From assembly GCF_900188395.1 (NCBI RefSeq), contig NZ_FZOB01000002.1:1-64000 (forward strand): 64,000 nt of DNA. Direction: 5' to 3'. The stretch's first letter is position 1. The number at the start of each line of letters is the position of its first letter. The position numbers and the translations under genes are program-made. The DNA is from Desulfurobacterium atlanticum (lineage in GTDB: Bacteria > Aquificota > Aquificia > Desulfurobacteriales > Desulfurobacteriaceae). Under the pieces are notes generated by a model. The model saw only the letters and a list, made by a program, of their open reading frames with translations, searched no databases and was not told the origin of the DNA. This document shows, piece after piece, positions 8,474 to 19,165 of the stretch.

Positions 8474-8645
8474 AAGGAAACACCAGGAACTTGATGACAT
8501 CATAGATAAGATGGAAAAGAAAACATATCTCACCCCTGCTGAAGAGTTAGAACTTGAAAAGATGAAAAAAGAGAGGCTAAAACTAAGAGATGAAATGGTA
8601 ATGCTAATCAAAAAAGCCCAGGAGGCTTCTGAAAATGAGAAGTGA
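8409..8645 (+). CDS. DUF465 (YdcH/SlyX-like) small coiled-coil protein
   Basis: The protein has 78 residues and is strongly charged. The ATG at 8409 sits six bases after GGGAGG; a TTG six bases upstream abuts that site and is unlikely to be used. The pattern '[22 protein letters not shown]...[23 protein letters not shown]' matches the YdcH family (DUF465): two antiparallel helices with the conserved 'LxxxHxxLDxxI' and 'KKERLxLKDEI'-like ends. The biochemical role is unknown in the family. It overlaps rimI upstream and ilvD downstream (11 bases). Confidence 0.85.
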   Translation: MYRDENLKELARKKFHHFATLERKHQELDDIIDKMEKKTYLTPAEELELEKMKKERLKLRDEMVMLIKKAQEASENEK

Positions 8646-10287
8646 TGTTTTCAGAGAATTTGAAAAGCTTCCTGCCAGAGCTTTAATGATGGCAACCGGA
8701 ATTAAAAGAGAAGATATAGATAAACCGCTAATAGGTATTATTTCCAGCTATACAGATCTTGTTCCTGGGCATGCTGACATGTTTCAACTTGAAAGATTCA
8801 TTGAAAGGGGAGTGGCAGCCGCCGGTGGAACTCCTTTTATAGTTAGAGTTCCAGCAATTTGTGACGGAATAGCAATGGGACATGAAGGAATGAGATTTTC
8901 TCTTCCTTTGAGAGAAATAATAGCTGACTCTGTTGAAGATGTTGTTAACGCCCATCAACTTGATGGAATAGTCCTTCTAACTGCCTGCGATAAAATAACT
9001 CCTGGAATGCTAATGGGAGCGGCAAGGGTAAACGTTCCTGCAATAGTTGTAACAGCAGGGCCCATGCTTGCAGGAAGACGTGGAAAAGAGAGACTTGACC
9101 TTGTAACTCACACTTTTGAAGCCATCGGGAAATATAAAGCTGGAGAACTCTCATTAGAAGAGCTTTTAGAGTATGAGCAGAACGCCTGTCCATCATCAGG
9201 TGCATGTCAGGGAATGTTTACAGCAAACACAATGGCATGTTTATCTGAAGCTCTCGGAATGTCTCTTCCCTACTGCGGAACATCACCAGCACCCCTTGCA
9301 GAGAAAAAAAGAATAGCAGAAAGCTCTGGAGAAAAAATAGTTGAACTTGTAAAACAGGGAGTAAAGGCAAGAGATATCCTAACTCCTACTGCATTTAGAA
9401 ACGCAATAAGAGTTGACCTTGCCCTTGGAGGCTCAACAAACACTGTGCTTCACCTTCCAGCAATTGCTTATGAAGCAGGAATTCCCTTTGACATTAAAGT
9501 TTTTGATGAACTTAGCAGAACCACTCCAAAAATCTGTAATATGAGACCGGGCGGTGAATATCTTATGGAAGACCTTCATTATGCAGGAGGAATTCCGGGA
9601 GTTCTTAAAAGACTTAAACCTTTAATAGAAGACAACCCTACAGTTTCAGGAATCTCAATAAAAACCATAGCCGCATCTGGAAGAATTTTTGATGAAAATG
9701 TTATAAGGCCTCTTGACAATCCTTATAAGAAAGAGGGAGGAATAGCCATACTCTACGGGAACATAGCTCCTGAAGGCGCAGTTGTTAAACAGGGGGCTAT
9801 GAGTGAAAAGATGAAAATCTTTAAAGGAACTGCAAAGGTTTTCAACTGTGAAGAAGATGCAATGGAAGCTGTAATGGCAGGAAAAATAAAACCGGGAAAT
9901 GTTATTGTCATAAGATATGAAGGACCAAAAGGTGGTCCGGGTATGAGAGAGATGTTGGCGGTAACAGCAGCTGTAATGGGAATGGGACTTGGTGAATCTG
10001 TTGCACTTATTACCGATGGAAGATTTTCCGGTGGAACTCACGGCCCCTGCATAGGACACATTTCACCTGAAGCTGCCGAAGGTGGAGTGATAGGAATCAT
10101 AGAGGACGGAGACGAAATTTATCTTAATATACCTGAAAGAAAACTTGAACTTCTTGTTGATGAAGAAGAAATCAAAAGAAGACTTGCAAACTTTACACCT
10201 TTAAAGAAAGAAGTTAAATCTAAACTACTAAGAAAATTTGCAAAATTAGCATCATCTGCATCTAAAGGTGCAATTCAGGAAGTTTAA
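8635..10287 (+). CDS. ilvD: Dihydroxy-acid dehydratase
   Basis: IlvD dehydrates 2,3-dihydroxy-isovalerate and -methylvalerate to the keto acids of valine and isoleucine synthesis, using an Fe-S cluster and Mg. Cluster ligands visible are C118 in 'TACDKITPG' and C185/C191 in '[16 protein letters not shown]'. The first loop reads '[13 protein letters not shown]' as in E. coli-like enzymes, without the Cys of the 'PCN' type. The '[19 protein letters not shown]' signature sits near residue 462. Its 550 residues match the family. AGGAGG precedes the ATG inside the upstream gene. It is the last gene of the run and is followed by a strong hairpin. Confidence 0.97.
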   Translation: MRSDVFREFEKLPARALMMATGIKREDIDKPLIGIISSYTDLVPGHADMFQLERFIERGVAAAGGTPFIVRVPAICDGIAMGHEGMRFSLPLREIIADSVEDVVNAHQLDGIVLLTACDKITPGMLMGAARVNVPAIVVTAGPMLAGRRGKERLDLVTHTFEAIGKYKAGELSLEELLEYEQNACPSSGACQGMFTANTMACLSEALGMSLPYCGTSPAPLAEKKRIAESSGEKIVELVKQGVKARDILTPTAFRNAIRVDLALGGSTNTVLHLPAIAYEAGIPFDIKVFDELSRTTPKICNMRPGGEYLMEDLHYAGGIPGVLKRLKPLIEDNPTVSGISIKTIAASGRIFDENVIRPLDNPYKKEGGIAILYGNIAPEGAVVKQGAMSEKMKIFKGTAKVFNCEEDAMEAVMAGKIKPGNVIVIRYEGPKGGPGMREMLAVTAAVMGMGLGESVALITDGRFSGGTHGPCIGHISPEAAEGGVIGIIEDGDEIYLNIPERKLELLVDEEEIKRRLANFTPLKKEVKSKLLRKFAKLASSASKGAIQEV

Positions 10288-10310
10288 AGGGGGAAATATT
10301 CCCCCTATTT
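10286..10310. terminator. Bidirectional terminator between ilvD and the lipase gene
   Basis: GGGGGAA and TTCCCCC form a perfect stem with an ATA loop. TATTTT follows on the plus strand and TTTAAA on the minus strand. It sits exactly between two convergent stop codons. Confidence 0.8.
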
Positions 10311-12151
10311 TAGTTCCTAAAGAAACTTTCTATCTGTTTTCTTGCAGCTTTTTGAGCCTCTATAAGGTAATTCTCATCCCCTAAATACTCTGAAACCTCT
10401 GGATAATATGTTATATCAGCGCTTAACAAAAACCCATGATTTACATAAGCTGTTTCATTTCCGAACATATACCAGCCTGTGGAAATATCAGGATTCCCAA
10501 AGTTAACATAACTGTAATCATCAAAACCTAAAGCCTTTGCAAAAACTTTGTTTGAAATATTGGAAACAATTGAATCTCCATAGGCCGTTTGAAGTATTGA
10601 TTTGTTTGAGATTGAGGAATTCATTAAATTAGCAGGGTCTGCAGGATCAAGAAGGGTCTGAAAAAGACCAAGAGCAACAAAATATTCAATTGTATTTCTT
10701 TTAACACCAAGCTTACCTACCAGAGAAGTGATGAGAGAATTTTTTGCAGTATCAAGAAGAGCAGCAAAATTTGCTCCCCCGGTATTAAAAACAGCTTTAT
10801 CTATATTTGAGTCAAAAGAAACAAAGGGACCTCCCACTATACTTCCAAGAGACATCCCGACAAAATAGACATTTGAAGGTGTATCAGGAGTGCCATCTCT
10901 ATCTATATCAAGCTTTCCAGATTTTAAAGCATTAGCAAAAGCTCTCAGATCAAGAATTGACTGATAGAAATTCAATCTGTCACTTCCCGGATTTTCTGTA
11001 AGAAAGCAACTTCCTGAAACAGTTTCATTACAGTCTGTATAAGGATTATCTTCTGTTAATACTCTACTCCCGTGCCAGGGCAGGTCAAAAGCCACAACAG
11101 GAAAAGAAATATCAGATGTAAGAAGTTCAGCAAGAGTTTTATTACCTCCAAGACCGTGCATAAAGATATAAACGGTATCGGTATAATTTTCACCGTTAAA
11201 AATCACAAAAGGGATTTTCTCTGTTCTGTTTTCTGAAATTAAATAGGTTGTAAAAGTATTATTTTCTGTGTCAACCTGTCCCACAAAAGATAAAGCTTCG
11301 GATTCAATACTTTTATACTCATTTGCAATAGATGAATAATCAAGACCAGATATGTGATCTTCAAGATTTTCGACAATTGTACTGTTTGTTAAAGCTTCTT
11401 TTATCATGGAAAAGTCACTAACTGCCAGAGTTTTATTCGCAGTTGTAAAAGTAAACATCTCAAGAACAGTATCCCTGTTAAGCATAGGATTTAAACTTGG
11501 CAAGACTTTATCATACAGATAAGCATACTTTTCTCTCAAGGATTCAAGGGTCTCATCAGAAAGAGGTTTTTCGGATTCAAGATAGGAATAGATTGTGGAT
11601 TCTATGATGGAATTACCTGTTTCATCCTTAATTCCATCAAGAAGAAGGAAAAGATACTGATGACCGGCATCAAGAGGTTTAACAGGATAAAATTTAAGAT
11701 AACTATTATCCTGTAAAAATGTAAGCTTCTCTGTTTCATCAATATCGGAACATCCTGTGTTGGCAACAATACATAAATTTAAATCTGTTAAATCAAACAA
11801 CTTATAGTGCCCATCAAGACTCGTAATCTTAAAATCATTAATAAGAGGAACTGCTATAAACATATTTGGACTAAAACCCTTTATTTTAAGTGCATTAACC
11901 GCTCTGTAAAGTAGATTTGTGGCATCACTGTATTCTGTACTTTCTTGTAAAGTTACATTGCCCCCTATAGAAGCCCATAAAATATCGTTTGGGAAAGGAA
12001 TAGCTCCTGTATTAGGGTCAAAAACCAACCCGTTTCTATCTATATTTACTTCTCCCTCCAATGTTACGGAAGATTCATCAAGTTTACCAAGTTGAACTCC
12101 GCATGATGAAATCAAAACAGATATTGTTAAAAAAGTTAATAGCTTTTTCAT
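10310..12151 (-). CDS. Surface lipase/esterase lipoprotein (VolA / Lipase_bact_N-like)
   Basis: This is a predicted lipid-anchored alpha/beta-hydrolase. The signal peptide ends in lipobox L-I-S-S-C17. 'LVFDPNTGAIPFPNDILW' (about residues 41-58) matches the N-terminal domain of the bacterial virulence-factor-lipase family, which includes Vibrio VolA. The hydrolase core shows 'FMHGLGGN' (oxyanion region) and the nucleophile elbow 'GMSLG' with Ser434. Just before that is a DxDxDGxPD loop (415-423) that could bind calcium. The 613-residue length is a little shorter than VolA. It lies 12 bases after a FadL-type channel gene on the same strand. That is the volA-fadL pairing I recall for Vibrio, suggesting coupled lipid hydrolysis and fatty-acid uptake. 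Confidence 0.75.
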   Translation of the reverse strand: MKKLLTFLTISVLISSCGVQLGKLDESSVTLEGEVNIDRNGLVFDPNTGAIPFPNDILWASIGGNVTLQESTEYSDATNLLYRAVNALKIKGFSPNMFIAVPLINDFKITSLDGHYKLFDLTDLNLCIVANTGCSDIDETEKLTFLQDNSYLKFYPVKPLDAGHQYLFLLLDGIKDETGNSIIESTIYSYLESEKPLSDETLESLREKYAYLYDKVLPSLNPMLNRDTVLEMFTFTTANKTLAVSDFSMIKEALTNSTIVENLEDHISGLDYSSIANEYKSIESEALSFVGQVDTENNTFTTYLISENRTEKIPFVIFNGENYTDTVYIFMHGLGGNKTLAELLTSDISFPVVAFDLPWHGSRVLTEDNPYTDCNETVSGSCFLTENPGSDRLNFYQSILDLRAFANALKSGKLDIDRDGTPDTPSNVYFVGMSLGSIVGGPFVSFDSNIDKAVFNTGGANFAALLDTAKNSLITSLVGKLGVKRNTIEYFVALGLFQTLLDPADPANLMNSSISNKSILQTAYGDSIVSNISNKVFAKALGFDDYSYVNFGNPDISTGWYMFGNETAYVNHGFLLSADITYYPEVSEYLGDENYLIEAQKAARKQIESFFRN

Positions 12152-12163
12152 TACCTACCTCCA

Positions 12164-13438
12164 TTAAAATGAATAAGAAACTGTTGCTCCAATACCCCAC
12201 AAATGTCCTTCCGCTGAAAGTGCTACAGAACCATCGTTGTAACTGCTATTTAACTCTTCACTCTCTCCCCCTATCTCCCTTTTACTTTCAGAAACACTGT
12301 ATTGAATGACCGTATCAACCTTTAACCTGCCAAAATTAAAACCTGCTCCAGCAGAATACGTTTTCTTATCAGCATCAGGCCACGCCATATCAAACGTATG
12401 ATCAGGTATTGGAGAAGGATCATAAAAATACCCTCCCCTTAAAACCACCATTTCATTAAGTTTATAAGAAATACCAAATCTAACCTGTCTCGTATCCTCC
12501 CAATCCCTTACAAAAACCTCTTCCGTTTTTCCAAGCAAAGACTGGTCAAACTTCACTACATATTTATCAATCGCACTCCAATGGGTCCAAACAACATCAA
12601 GCTCAAGAGACAACCTATCATCTGGAGTGTATCTAATCCCACCTTGAATCTGCTCAGGATGGTCAATTTTGGTTGTAGCATCAACGCTGGCAACACCTTC
12701 AATTTCAACACTACCTTTAAAATCGGTTGCCGTTCTGGAACGGTAAGTAAGACCAAGCGTAACCTTATCTGCAGGTTTATACATCATTCCGAAATTAAAA
12801 GAAACATTAAAATCGTCCGAAAAATCTGACTTTACAATTTTATTGTGCAGTGATGGAATTGTTGGATCATAGAATCTTCTCTGGGTACCAGCATCAGAAC
12901 GGCCAAAAGAAACACCAAAACCAAAAGAAAGATTTTTATTAAATTTAAAAGCTACTGTAGGAGTAACAACTCCCCGAATATAGTAAGATTCAAAACAATT
13001 ATAAGCAGCAGGATTAATGGAAGGATCAGAGTTCCATTTTATATGAAGACCATAAGGAACATAAGCAACAACACCAAAAGCTAACTTTTCGTTCAACTTA
13101 ACAGCATAACCCATAAAAGGAACAGGAAGAACTGGGGATTCATCTTTAACTTCAACATTATAAGGTACAACTTTAGCTCCACTTCCATCTTCAGCTTTAA
13201 AATTATCAACCTTAAGTTCAGGATTTAAAAGTTCAAACCCAAAAGAAACAACCTGACCATCTATATTTACAAGACCAGCCGGATTGTAATAAACTGCGTA
13301 TGGGTCATCTGCAGTTGCAGAAAAGGCACCACCAAGAGCCGTAGCAGCAGAACCTATACCAAAAGTATCAACATTTCCTGCATGTGCTGAAAAAGAAAAA
13401 AAGAAAACCAATGCCAAAGGACAGAAAAACTTTTTCAC
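12164..13438 (-). CDS. fadL: FadL/OmpP1/TodX-family outer membrane channel
   Basis: This is a beta-barrel for hydrophobic compounds, classically long-chain fatty acids. Residues 1-20 are a signal peptide ('FSFSAHA' cut before GNVDTF). The mature N-terminus 'GIGSAATALGGAFSATADDPYAVYYNPAGL' region is the FadL hatch signature (NPAG). Later strands show the family's 'LTYRSR' and 'FGISYKLNEMVVLRGGYFYDPSPIPDHTF' features. The C-terminus is 'ATVSYSF', with the terminal Phe used for BAM recognition. Its 424 residues are normal. It is the first gene of a two-gene unit with the lipase. The substrate is inferred from this partner, and aromatic hydrocarbons are an alternative for the family. Confidence 0.88.
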   Translation of the reverse strand: MKKFFCPLALVFFFSFSAHAGNVDTFGIGSAATALGGAFSATADDPYAVYYNPAGLVNIDGQVVSFGFELLNPELKVDNFKAEDGSGAKVVPYNVEVKDESPVLPVPFMGYAVKLNEKLAFGVVAYVPYGLHIKWNSDPSINPAAYNCFESYYIRGVVTPTVAFKFNKNLSFGFGVSFGRSDAGTQRRFYDPTIPSLHNKIVKSDFSDDFNVSFNFGMMYKPADKVTLGLTYRSRTATDFKGSVEIEGVASVDATTKIDHPEQIQGGIRYTPDDRLSLELDVVWTHWSAIDKYVVKFDQSLLGKTEEVFVRDWEDTRQVRFGISYKLNEMVVLRGGYFYDPSPIPDHTFDMAWPDADKKTYSAGAGFNFGRLKVDTVIQYSVSESKREIGGESEELNSSYNDGSVALSAEGHLWGIGATVSYSF

Positions 13439-13541
13439 AGTCTCCTCCCAAAAAATTTTACATTATTTTAACAAAAATCTTTTATTGCACTAAAACCTCC
13501 TACACCATAAATTTTGATTACACAATCTACCGAGGAAAAAG

Positions 13542-14342
13542 ATGAAAATAGTTGCTCATATTCCTGGAAAAGAAATTTTAGAAAGAAACCTAAAAAGAAT
13601 AGAAAGGGCTGCTGCAAACGGATTTGGTGTTGAACTTCAGCTCACAGCCGATGTTTTAGAAAACGTCCCCCTTAAATTTTTTGCAAAAGTGAAAGAGATA
13701 TTAAAAGAAAAGCCTGTAACTTTTCACGCACCTTTCCTTGACCTGAATCCCGGGGCTGTTGATAGTTATGTAAGAGAAGCAACTATAAAAAGGTACAGAG
13801 AGATGAAACCTATTGAAGAAATCTTAAATCCTGAAGGGATAGTTTTTCACTCGGGATTTCATCCAAGAAAAATCCTGCCAATTTACGATAGGTGGTTTAG
13901 AAACTGTGTTGATACATTCCAGCAAATTGCCGACCTGTTTAAAAACACAAAAATAGCCATAGAAAACGTTTTTGATGAAACACCAGAACATCTGATTAAA
14001 CTTATATCTGCAATAGACAGGGAAAATGCAGGAATATGCCTTGATATAGGCCACTGGAAAATCTTCTCCTCTTTACCTTTATCCGAATGGATAGAGAGTT
14101 GTAAGGATAAACTATTTGAGTTTCACATACATGATAATGACGGAAAAAACGACCTTCACATAGCTGCCGGAGAAGGAACAATAGACTTTTCAGATCTAAT
14201 AAAACTTCTAAACAGTAAAAAAAATATATCTCAAATTCTTACAATGGAAGCAAAAACGGAAGAGGACCAGTTAAAATCGTATAATTTTATTCTTAGCAAC
14301 CTTCAAGGAGTCAAAAATGGAAATACTACTTTATCCTCATGA
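13542..14342 (+). CDS. Xylose-isomerase-like TIM-barrel protein (AP endonuclease 2 superfamily)
   Basis: The protein has 266 residues with the pattern of the sugar phosphate isomerase/epimerase family (PF01261). It shows 'VTFHAPFLDLNPG' (strand 2-3 region), 'GIVFHSGFHP', 'IAIENVFDETPE', 'AGICLDIGHWKIF' and 'EFHIHDNDGKNDLHIAAGEG', plus a late Glu in 'TMEAKT'. The conserved His/Asp/Glu set would bind one or two divalent metals. The exact substrate cannot be told. It overlaps the deformylase gene by 26 bases, so it heads an operon of translation genes. Confidence 0.8.
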   Translation: MKIVAHIPGKEILERNLKRIERAAANGFGVELQLTADVLENVPLKFFAKVKEILKEKPVTFHAPFLDLNPGAVDSYVREATIKRYREMKPIEEILNPEGIVFHSGFHPRKILPIYDRWFRNCVDTFQQIADLFKNTKIAIENVFDETPEHLIKLISAIDRENAGICLDIGHWKIFSSLPLSEWIESCKDKLFEFHIHDNDGKNDLHIAAGEGTIDFSDLIKLLNSKKNISQILTMEAKTEEDQLKSYNFILSNLQGVKNGNTTLSS

Positions 14343-14841
14343 AATACTCTTAAAAAAGGCTGAAAAAGTAACTGAATTTAATGAAGAGCTTAAAAACATA
14401 GTTAACCAAATGTTTGAAACGATGTATAAACGTGGAGGCCTCGGACTTGCAGGAAACCAAGTGGGAATACTTAAAAGAATTGTGGTTATGGATTTAAATT
14501 CAGGCAAAGAGAATCAGGGAAAAGAGCAGATTATTCTTATAAACCCTGAGATAGTTGAAATGGAAGGAGAACAGATCAATCAGGAAGGCTGTCTATCTTT
14601 ACCGGGACTTTACAAAAAGGTTAAAAGAGCTGCTTACGTTAAAGTAAAAGCCCAGAATCTTGAAGGGGAAGAGTTTACAATAGAAGGTGAAAATTTGCTG
14701 GCAAGAGCGTTTCAGCATGAGATTGACCATTTAAACGGGATAGTTTTTATAGATCGCCTATCTCCTATCCAGAAACGGCTTGCCCTCCAGAGATATAAGA
14801 AACTTAAAAGAGATTTTGAAAGAAAAATAGGCAAAAGATAA
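14317..14841 (+). CDS. def: Peptide deformylase
   Basis: The enzyme removes formyl from the N-terminal Met of nascent proteins and carries a metal (Fe or Zn/Ni). All three motifs are visible. Motif I is 'G41-LGLAGN-Q48', with Gly where most have the second Ala. Motif II is 'E90-GCLS', with metal ligand C92. Motif III is 'QH134-E135-IDH138'. It has 174 residues. AAGGAG precedes the ATG inside the upstream gene. The fusion-like order def-prfA-trmFO groups translation functions on one transcript. Confidence 0.97.
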   Translation: MEILLYPHEILLKKAEKVTEFNEELKNIVNQMFETMYKRGGLGLAGNQVGILKRIVVMDLNSGKENQGKEQIILINPEIVEMEGEQINQEGCLSLPGLYKKVKRAAYVKVKAQNLEGEEFTIEGENLLARAFQHEIDHLNGIVFIDRLSPIQKRLALQRYKKLKRDFERKIGKR

Positions 14842-14854
14842 GTTGGAGGGAAAA

Positions 14855-15943
14855 ATGGAAAATAGTGTAATCAAAAGGCTTGAAGAGATAAGCCAGAGAT
14901 TTAAAGATATAGAGAAACTTTTAAGTGACCCTGAAGTTATCTCAGACGGAAACAGATACAGAGAACTTGCAAAGGAACATAAAGAACTTCAACCAATTGT
15001 AGAAACTTATGAGAGATATAAGGAAATAGAAGCTCAAATAAAAGATGCGATAGAGATGATTCACTCAGGTGAGGATGAAGAGTTTATAGAACTTGCAAAA
15101 GAAGAGAAAAAAGAACTTGAAAAAGAACAGAAGACGATAGAAACTAAACTTAAAAAGCTTCTCATTCCAAAGGACCCTAACGATGAGAAAAATGTTATTC
15201 TTGAAATTCGTGCTGGAACAGGAGGAGAAGAAGCGGCACTTTTTGCAGCAGACCTTTTCAGAATGTACTGTAGATATGCAGAAAGAAAAGGGTGGAAAGT
15301 AGAAATTCTCTCCCAGAATGAAACCGGGCTTGGAGGATTTAAAGAGATTTCAGCTCTGATTTCCGGAAAAGGAGCTTACAGCAGGCTAAAATATGAAAGT
15401 GGTGTTCACAGGGTTCAAAGAATTCCAGTTACAGAGTCTGGTGGGAGAATCCATACATCAGCTGCAACGGTTGCCATTTTACCAGAAGCAGAAGAAGTGG
15501 AAATAAAAATTGATGAAAAAGACCTTAAAATAGATACATACAGAGCCTCTGGAGCGGGAGGACAACACGTAAACACAACAGATTCAGCGGTTAGAATCAC
15601 ACATATACCTACAGGCCTTGTGGTTACATGTTCAAATGAACGTTCTCAAATTCAAAACAGAATAAAAGCGATGAAAATTTTAAGGGCAAGACTGAAGGAG
15701 ATATATGAAAGGCAGCAGAAAGAAAACCTTGATTCGGAAAGACGTTCACAAATTGGAAGTGGTGACAGAAGTGAAAAAATAAGAACTTACAACTTTCCAG
15801 AAAATAGAGTAACCGACCACCGAATAAAACTTACTCTTTACAACCTTGAACAGTTTCTTGATGGCGAAATGGATGAGATGATAGATGCTCTTGCCGCAGC
15901 AGAACAGGCTAAAAAAATTGAAAATCTGGTATCAAAAGGATAG
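14855..15943 (+). CDS. prfA: Peptide chain release factor 1
   Basis: RF1 terminates translation at UAA and UAG. The codon-reading tripeptide 'P191-V192-T193' (PxT, RF1 type, not RF2 SPF) and the peptidyl-hydrolysis 'G235-G236-Q237' are both present, at nearly the E. coli positions. The ATG at 14855 is used: TTGGAGGG immediately precedes it, and the TTG at 14843 is part of that ribosome site. Predicted length is 362 residues. The gene starts 13 bases after def and is two bases from trmFO. The GGQ glutamine is normally methylated by PrmC, which is not in this window. Confidence 0.98.
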   Translation: MENSVIKRLEEISQRFKDIEKLLSDPEVISDGNRYRELAKEHKELQPIVETYERYKEIEAQIKDAIEMIHSGEDEEFIELAKEEKKELEKEQKTIETKLKKLLIPKDPNDEKNVILEIRAGTGGEEAALFAADLFRMYCRYAERKGWKVEILSQNETGLGGFKEISALISGKGAYSRLKYESGVHRVQRIPVTESGGRIHTSAATVAILPEAEEVEIKIDEKDLKIDTYRASGAGGQHVNTTDSAVRITHIPTGLVVTCSNERSQIQNRIKAMKILRARLKEIYERQQKENLDSERRSQIGSGDRSEKIRTYNFPENRVTDHRIKLTLYNLEQFLDGEMDEMIDALAAAEQAKKIENLVSKG

Positions 15944-15945
15944 AG

Positions 15946-17250
15946 ATGGAAAATGTAAGCGTAATCGGTGGAGGTCTTGCTGGAGTTGAAGCAGCCTGGC
16001 AGCTGGCAAATAAAGGCTTTAAAGTTAACCTTTACGAAATGCGCCCCAAGAAAAAAACTCCGGCACACAAAACAGACTTTTTAGCAGAACTTGTATGTAG
16101 TAATACACTTGGAGGTATTGAAGAAACCACTCCAAGAGGACTGCTGAAAAAAGAGATGGAAACTTTAGGTTCTCTTGTTATAGAAGCTGCAAAAAACACC
16201 TCTGTTCCAGCCGGTGGTGCTCTTGCAGTTGACAGAGAAAAATTTGCCCAATATATAACTAAAAAAATAGAAAACCATCCCAATATTACCGTTGTAAGAC
16301 AGGAAATCACCTCTATCCCTGAAAACGGGATAACAATTGTTGCAACTGGACCATTAACATCAGACAGATTCTCTTCCTATCTTACAGATTTTTTAGGTGA
16401 AGAGTCCCTCTCATTTTACGATGCCATAGCTCCTATAATTTATGCAGATACTGTAGATTACTCAAAATGTTTCTGGGCATCACGATACGGTAAAGGCGGT
16501 AATGATTACCTTAACTGTCCGATGACAGAAGAGGAATATAGCAGATTCTACAAAGCACTTATAAATGCTGAAAAAGTTCCTTTAAAGGAATTTGAAAAAG
16601 AAGCATATTTTGAAGGATGTATGCCGATAGAAGAGATGGCAAGAAGAGGAAAAGAAACCCTTCTCTTCGGACCGCTGAAACCTGTAGGTTTAATAGATCC
16701 CAAAACTGGCAAAAGGCCTTTTGCCGTGGTTCAATTAAGAAAAGAAAATAGCGAAGGAACTCTTTTAAATATGGTCGGATTCCAGACAAAACTGACCTAC
16801 CCAGAACAAAAACGGGTTTTCAGACTTATACCGGGACTTGAAAATGTTGAATTTGCCAGATATGGTAGTATCCACAGAAACACTTTCATAAACTCTCCAA
16901 AATTGCTTCTTCCAACCCTTCAACTTAAAAAAAATCCAACTGTTTTCTTTGCAGGACAGATAACAGGAGTGGAAGGGTATCCAGAATCTGCTGCCACAGG
17001 AATAATTGCCGGTATAAATGCAGCTAAACTTATGAAAGGAGAAGAAATCAAACCTCCTCCTGAAACCACAATGATAGGAGGATTGTTAAAATATATCTGT
17101 GAAGCAGACCCTGATCAGTTTCAGCCAATGAATGCTAATTTTGGATTACTTCCAGCTGTTAAAATTAAAGGAAAAAGAAACAGAAGAAAATTTCAGGCAG
17201 AAAGAGCATTAAAGGAATTGGAAAAATGGAAAGAAAACTACTTGGGTTAA
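15946..17250 (+). CDS. trmFO: Folate-dependent tRNA (uracil-54-C5)-methyltransferase TrmFO
   Basis: TrmFO makes ribothymidine at position 54 of tRNA using methylene-THF and FADH2. The Rossmann dinucleotide motif '[16 protein letters not shown]' starts at residue 5. 'LVCSNTLGG', '[12 protein letters not shown]' and the late FAD segment '[17 protein letters not shown]' are characteristic. The catalytic Cys region '[15 protein letters not shown]' is near residue 226. The 434-residue length is normal. It overlaps the LysM gene by 25 bases. Confidence 0.97.
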   Translation: MENVSVIGGGLAGVEAAWQLANKGFKVNLYEMRPKKKTPAHKTDFLAELVCSNTLGGIEETTPRGLLKKEMETLGSLVIEAAKNTSVPAGGALAVDREKFAQYITKKIENHPNITVVRQEITSIPENGITIVATGPLTSDRFSSYLTDFLGEESLSFYDAIAPIIYADTVDYSKCFWASRYGKGGNDYLNCPMTEEEYSRFYKALINAEKVPLKEFEKEAYFEGCMPIEEMARRGKETLLFGPLKPVGLIDPKTGKRPFAVVQLRKENSEGTLLNMVGFQTKLTYPEQKRVFRLIPGLENVEFARYGSIHRNTFINSPKLLLPTLQLKKNPTVFFAGQITGVEGYPESAATGIIAGINAAKLMKGEEIKPPPETTMIGGLLKYICEADPDQFQPMNANFGLLPAVKIKGKRNRRKFQAERALKELEKWKENYLG

Positions 17251-18461
17251 TTACAGGAGTTATTGTAGGGTGTAGTTTTGTAAATTTCTCTTATGCGGAA
17301 ACGAAAGTTTATAAAATTAATATAATAAAAACATCCCAAATCTCTCCAAATGCAGATAAAAAAATTCTTTACTATAAAATAAAACCGGGAGATACCATTT
17401 ACGGTATACTGAAAAAGTACAAACTACCGATAAAGATGCTTGATGAAATCGTAAAATTAAACAAAATTAAAGATCCTGACAAAATAAAAGTGGGGCAAAT
17501 TATTAAAATTCCCCTCCCGCAGACAAAATTTAAAAATAGAAAAACGGTAAAGGCAGACAAGACCTTAATTCCTGATGTTTCTACAATGTTAAGTAACTTT
17601 GGAAAAATTTATAAAAAAGGAACAATCCTTTTAAACAGCGGTGTTGTAAACCTAAAAGAAAATCCACTACTAACAATCAAAAGCAAAAATTACATTTTCA
17701 ATCTTAACAACAATCTTTCTCCTGAAATTATCAAAGAGCTTGAAAGTATAGGATACAACACTGTATCAAGTAAAGAGGAGTTTCTCAAACTATTTGAAGA
17801 CTATCTTCTGTCATCTTTTGGAGAATTTGAGGCAAACGGAACTTTAAAACTTGGAACTGTAGATAGGCTAATATATCATTACGACTATTTAACATACGAT
17901 ACGGAAACAGGAAATGTGGTTATTTTCAATCTTACACCAGATACACCCAAAAAACTAAAAAACCTCCTTTCAGCTTACGGAATCACATTAGAACAACCTG
18001 AAGGATACAAAGAAGATGGAAAAGCAGGCATTTTTAAGCTTCTAACAGGTAATCCTGAATTAAAAGTGGCAAAACTTCTCAAGCTATTGACCAGAGAAAG
18101 GCCTGTAAAAACACCTTATGGTTTCCTTTTCAAAAAAATAAAAGTGTTTATAACATCTCCTGAAATAAATCCGGAGGAAAAAACGCGGAAAAAAATGGAA
18201 GGTTTCAAAGTTATCCCTGTAGAAGAAGAAAATCTTGAAAATACAATTAAACTGGCTGTACAAAGTATCCCGTTTGCGGTTCAAAAAATAAAACTTGTTA
18301 TAGTAGAACCTCCCGGAACAGTAGGAAAACGTTCAAGGTTTGAAATTAGAGGGCTATCTATTGATATTCCCGGCAAAAGATACTTTCTAATCCCGGGAGT
18401 TGAAAAACCAGAAGAAATCCCCTATATAATATCACGAGGAATAAATCTGATAATTTACTGA
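17226..18461 (+). CDS. Exported LysM-domain protein
   Basis: The protein has 411 residues. The N-terminal signal peptide has its hydrophobic core at 5-22 and ends 'FSYAETK'. A single LysM domain spans about 50-98 ('[30 protein letters not shown]...[12 protein letters not shown]'), the fold that binds peptidoglycan glycan chains. The remaining 300 residues are not recognised; they contain repeated references to a '[15 protein letters not shown]' type alpha/beta pattern and end '[10 protein letters not shown]'. It is probably periplasmic and wall-associated. It is co-transcribed after trmFO and convergent with the PilZ gene, with stops one base apart and no terminator visible. Confidence 0.8.
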   Translation: MERKLLGLITGVIVGCSFVNFSYAETKVYKINIIKTSQISPNADKKILYYKIKPGDTIYGILKKYKLPIKMLDEIVKLNKIKDPDKIKVGQIIKIPLPQTKFKNRKTVKADKTLIPDVSTMLSNFGKIYKKGTILLNSGVVNLKENPLLTIKSKNYIFNLNNNLSPEIIKELESIGYNTVSSKEEFLKLFEDYLLSSFGEFEANGTLKLGTVDRLIYHYDYLTYDTETGNVVIFNLTPDTPKKLKNLLSAYGITLEQPEGYKEDGKAGIFKLLTGNPELKVAKLLKLLTRERPVKTPYGFLFKKIKVFITSPEINPEEKTRKKMEGFKVIPVEEENLENTIKLAVQSIPFAVQKIKLVIVEPPGTVGKRSRFEIRGLSIDIPGKRYFLIPGVEKPEEIPYIISRGINLIIY

Positions 18462-18462
18462 T

Positions 18463-19152
18463 TCATTCCTCACAGAACATTTTAAATTCATTTATTATCT
18501 CTTTTTGCCTCTGAACTATATACCTATTAATAACATCTTTATCCTTTTCCCTTATTTTCAAGAAGGCAATTCCTGCTTTCTCTTTTTTCTTATCAGGCAT
18601 TAGAGACTCCACATTAACAACCTTTCCGAAAATATTATTTACCTCTTTGCCATCAGGAAACTTTAAATCCAACATCAACTCTTCATTTAGAGAAAATGTC
18701 CCTTTTTCCGCCTCAACGCCCACACCACCTTCAGAAATATCTAAAGCCCTCAAAGTTAAAGTTTTCTCCCCATCGTTAATTCTAACAATTACAGGCTTTA
18801 AATCTGAAACCTTTATTCTTACACTGTTTCTTTTAAACCTCGGATCTATAGAAAAAGAGGGAAATGTTGTTTCTATATAATCCTTCCCATAATACAACAC
18901 TCCTGCAGAAAGAATCTCTCTTTCTTTATGCACTGGATGAACAAAAGGGATATAAAAAGCTTGAGTTTGATCTACAGCTGGGATCAATTTGGGGTTACTC
19001 TCCCAGCCAACAGTTTTAAAACCTTCAACAGAAGTAGGAACCAATTTTACATGAACCGGAACCTCATTGTAAAAGCTTATAACCTCAACATGTTGCTTTT
19101 TATCTATTCTATCTTTAAGCCATTTTAAAATATGATCCTTTAACTCTCCCAC
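18463..19152 (-). CDS. PilZ-domain (YcgR-like) c-di-GMP receptor candidate
   Basis: The protein has 229 residues and starts at GTG 19152 behind GGAGGT. The N-terminal half resembles a YcgR-type domain. The C-terminal half has both c-di-GMP signatures of PilZ: RxxxR in 'R-N-S-V-R' (about residue 106 on) and (D/N)xSxxG as 'DISEGGVGVE'. 'AGIAFLKI' follows. In this family c-di-GMP binding alters flagellar motor, pilus or polysaccharide output. No GGDEF or EAL gene is in the window. It is the last gene of the long minus-strand run, 13 bases after sppA. Confidence 0.82.
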   Translation of the reverse strand: MGELKDHILKWLKDRIDKKQHVEVISFYNEVPVHVKLVPTSVEGFKTVGWESNPKLIPAVDQTQAFYIPFVHPVHKEREILSAGVLYYGKDYIETTFPSFSIDPRFKRNSVRIKVSDLKPVIVRINDGEKTLTLRALDISEGGVGVEAEKGTFSLNEELMLDLKFPDGKEVNNIFGKVVNVESLMPDKKKEKAGIAFLKIREKDKDVINRYIVQRQKEIINEFKMFCEE

Positions 19153-19165
19153 AAAACCTCCATTA

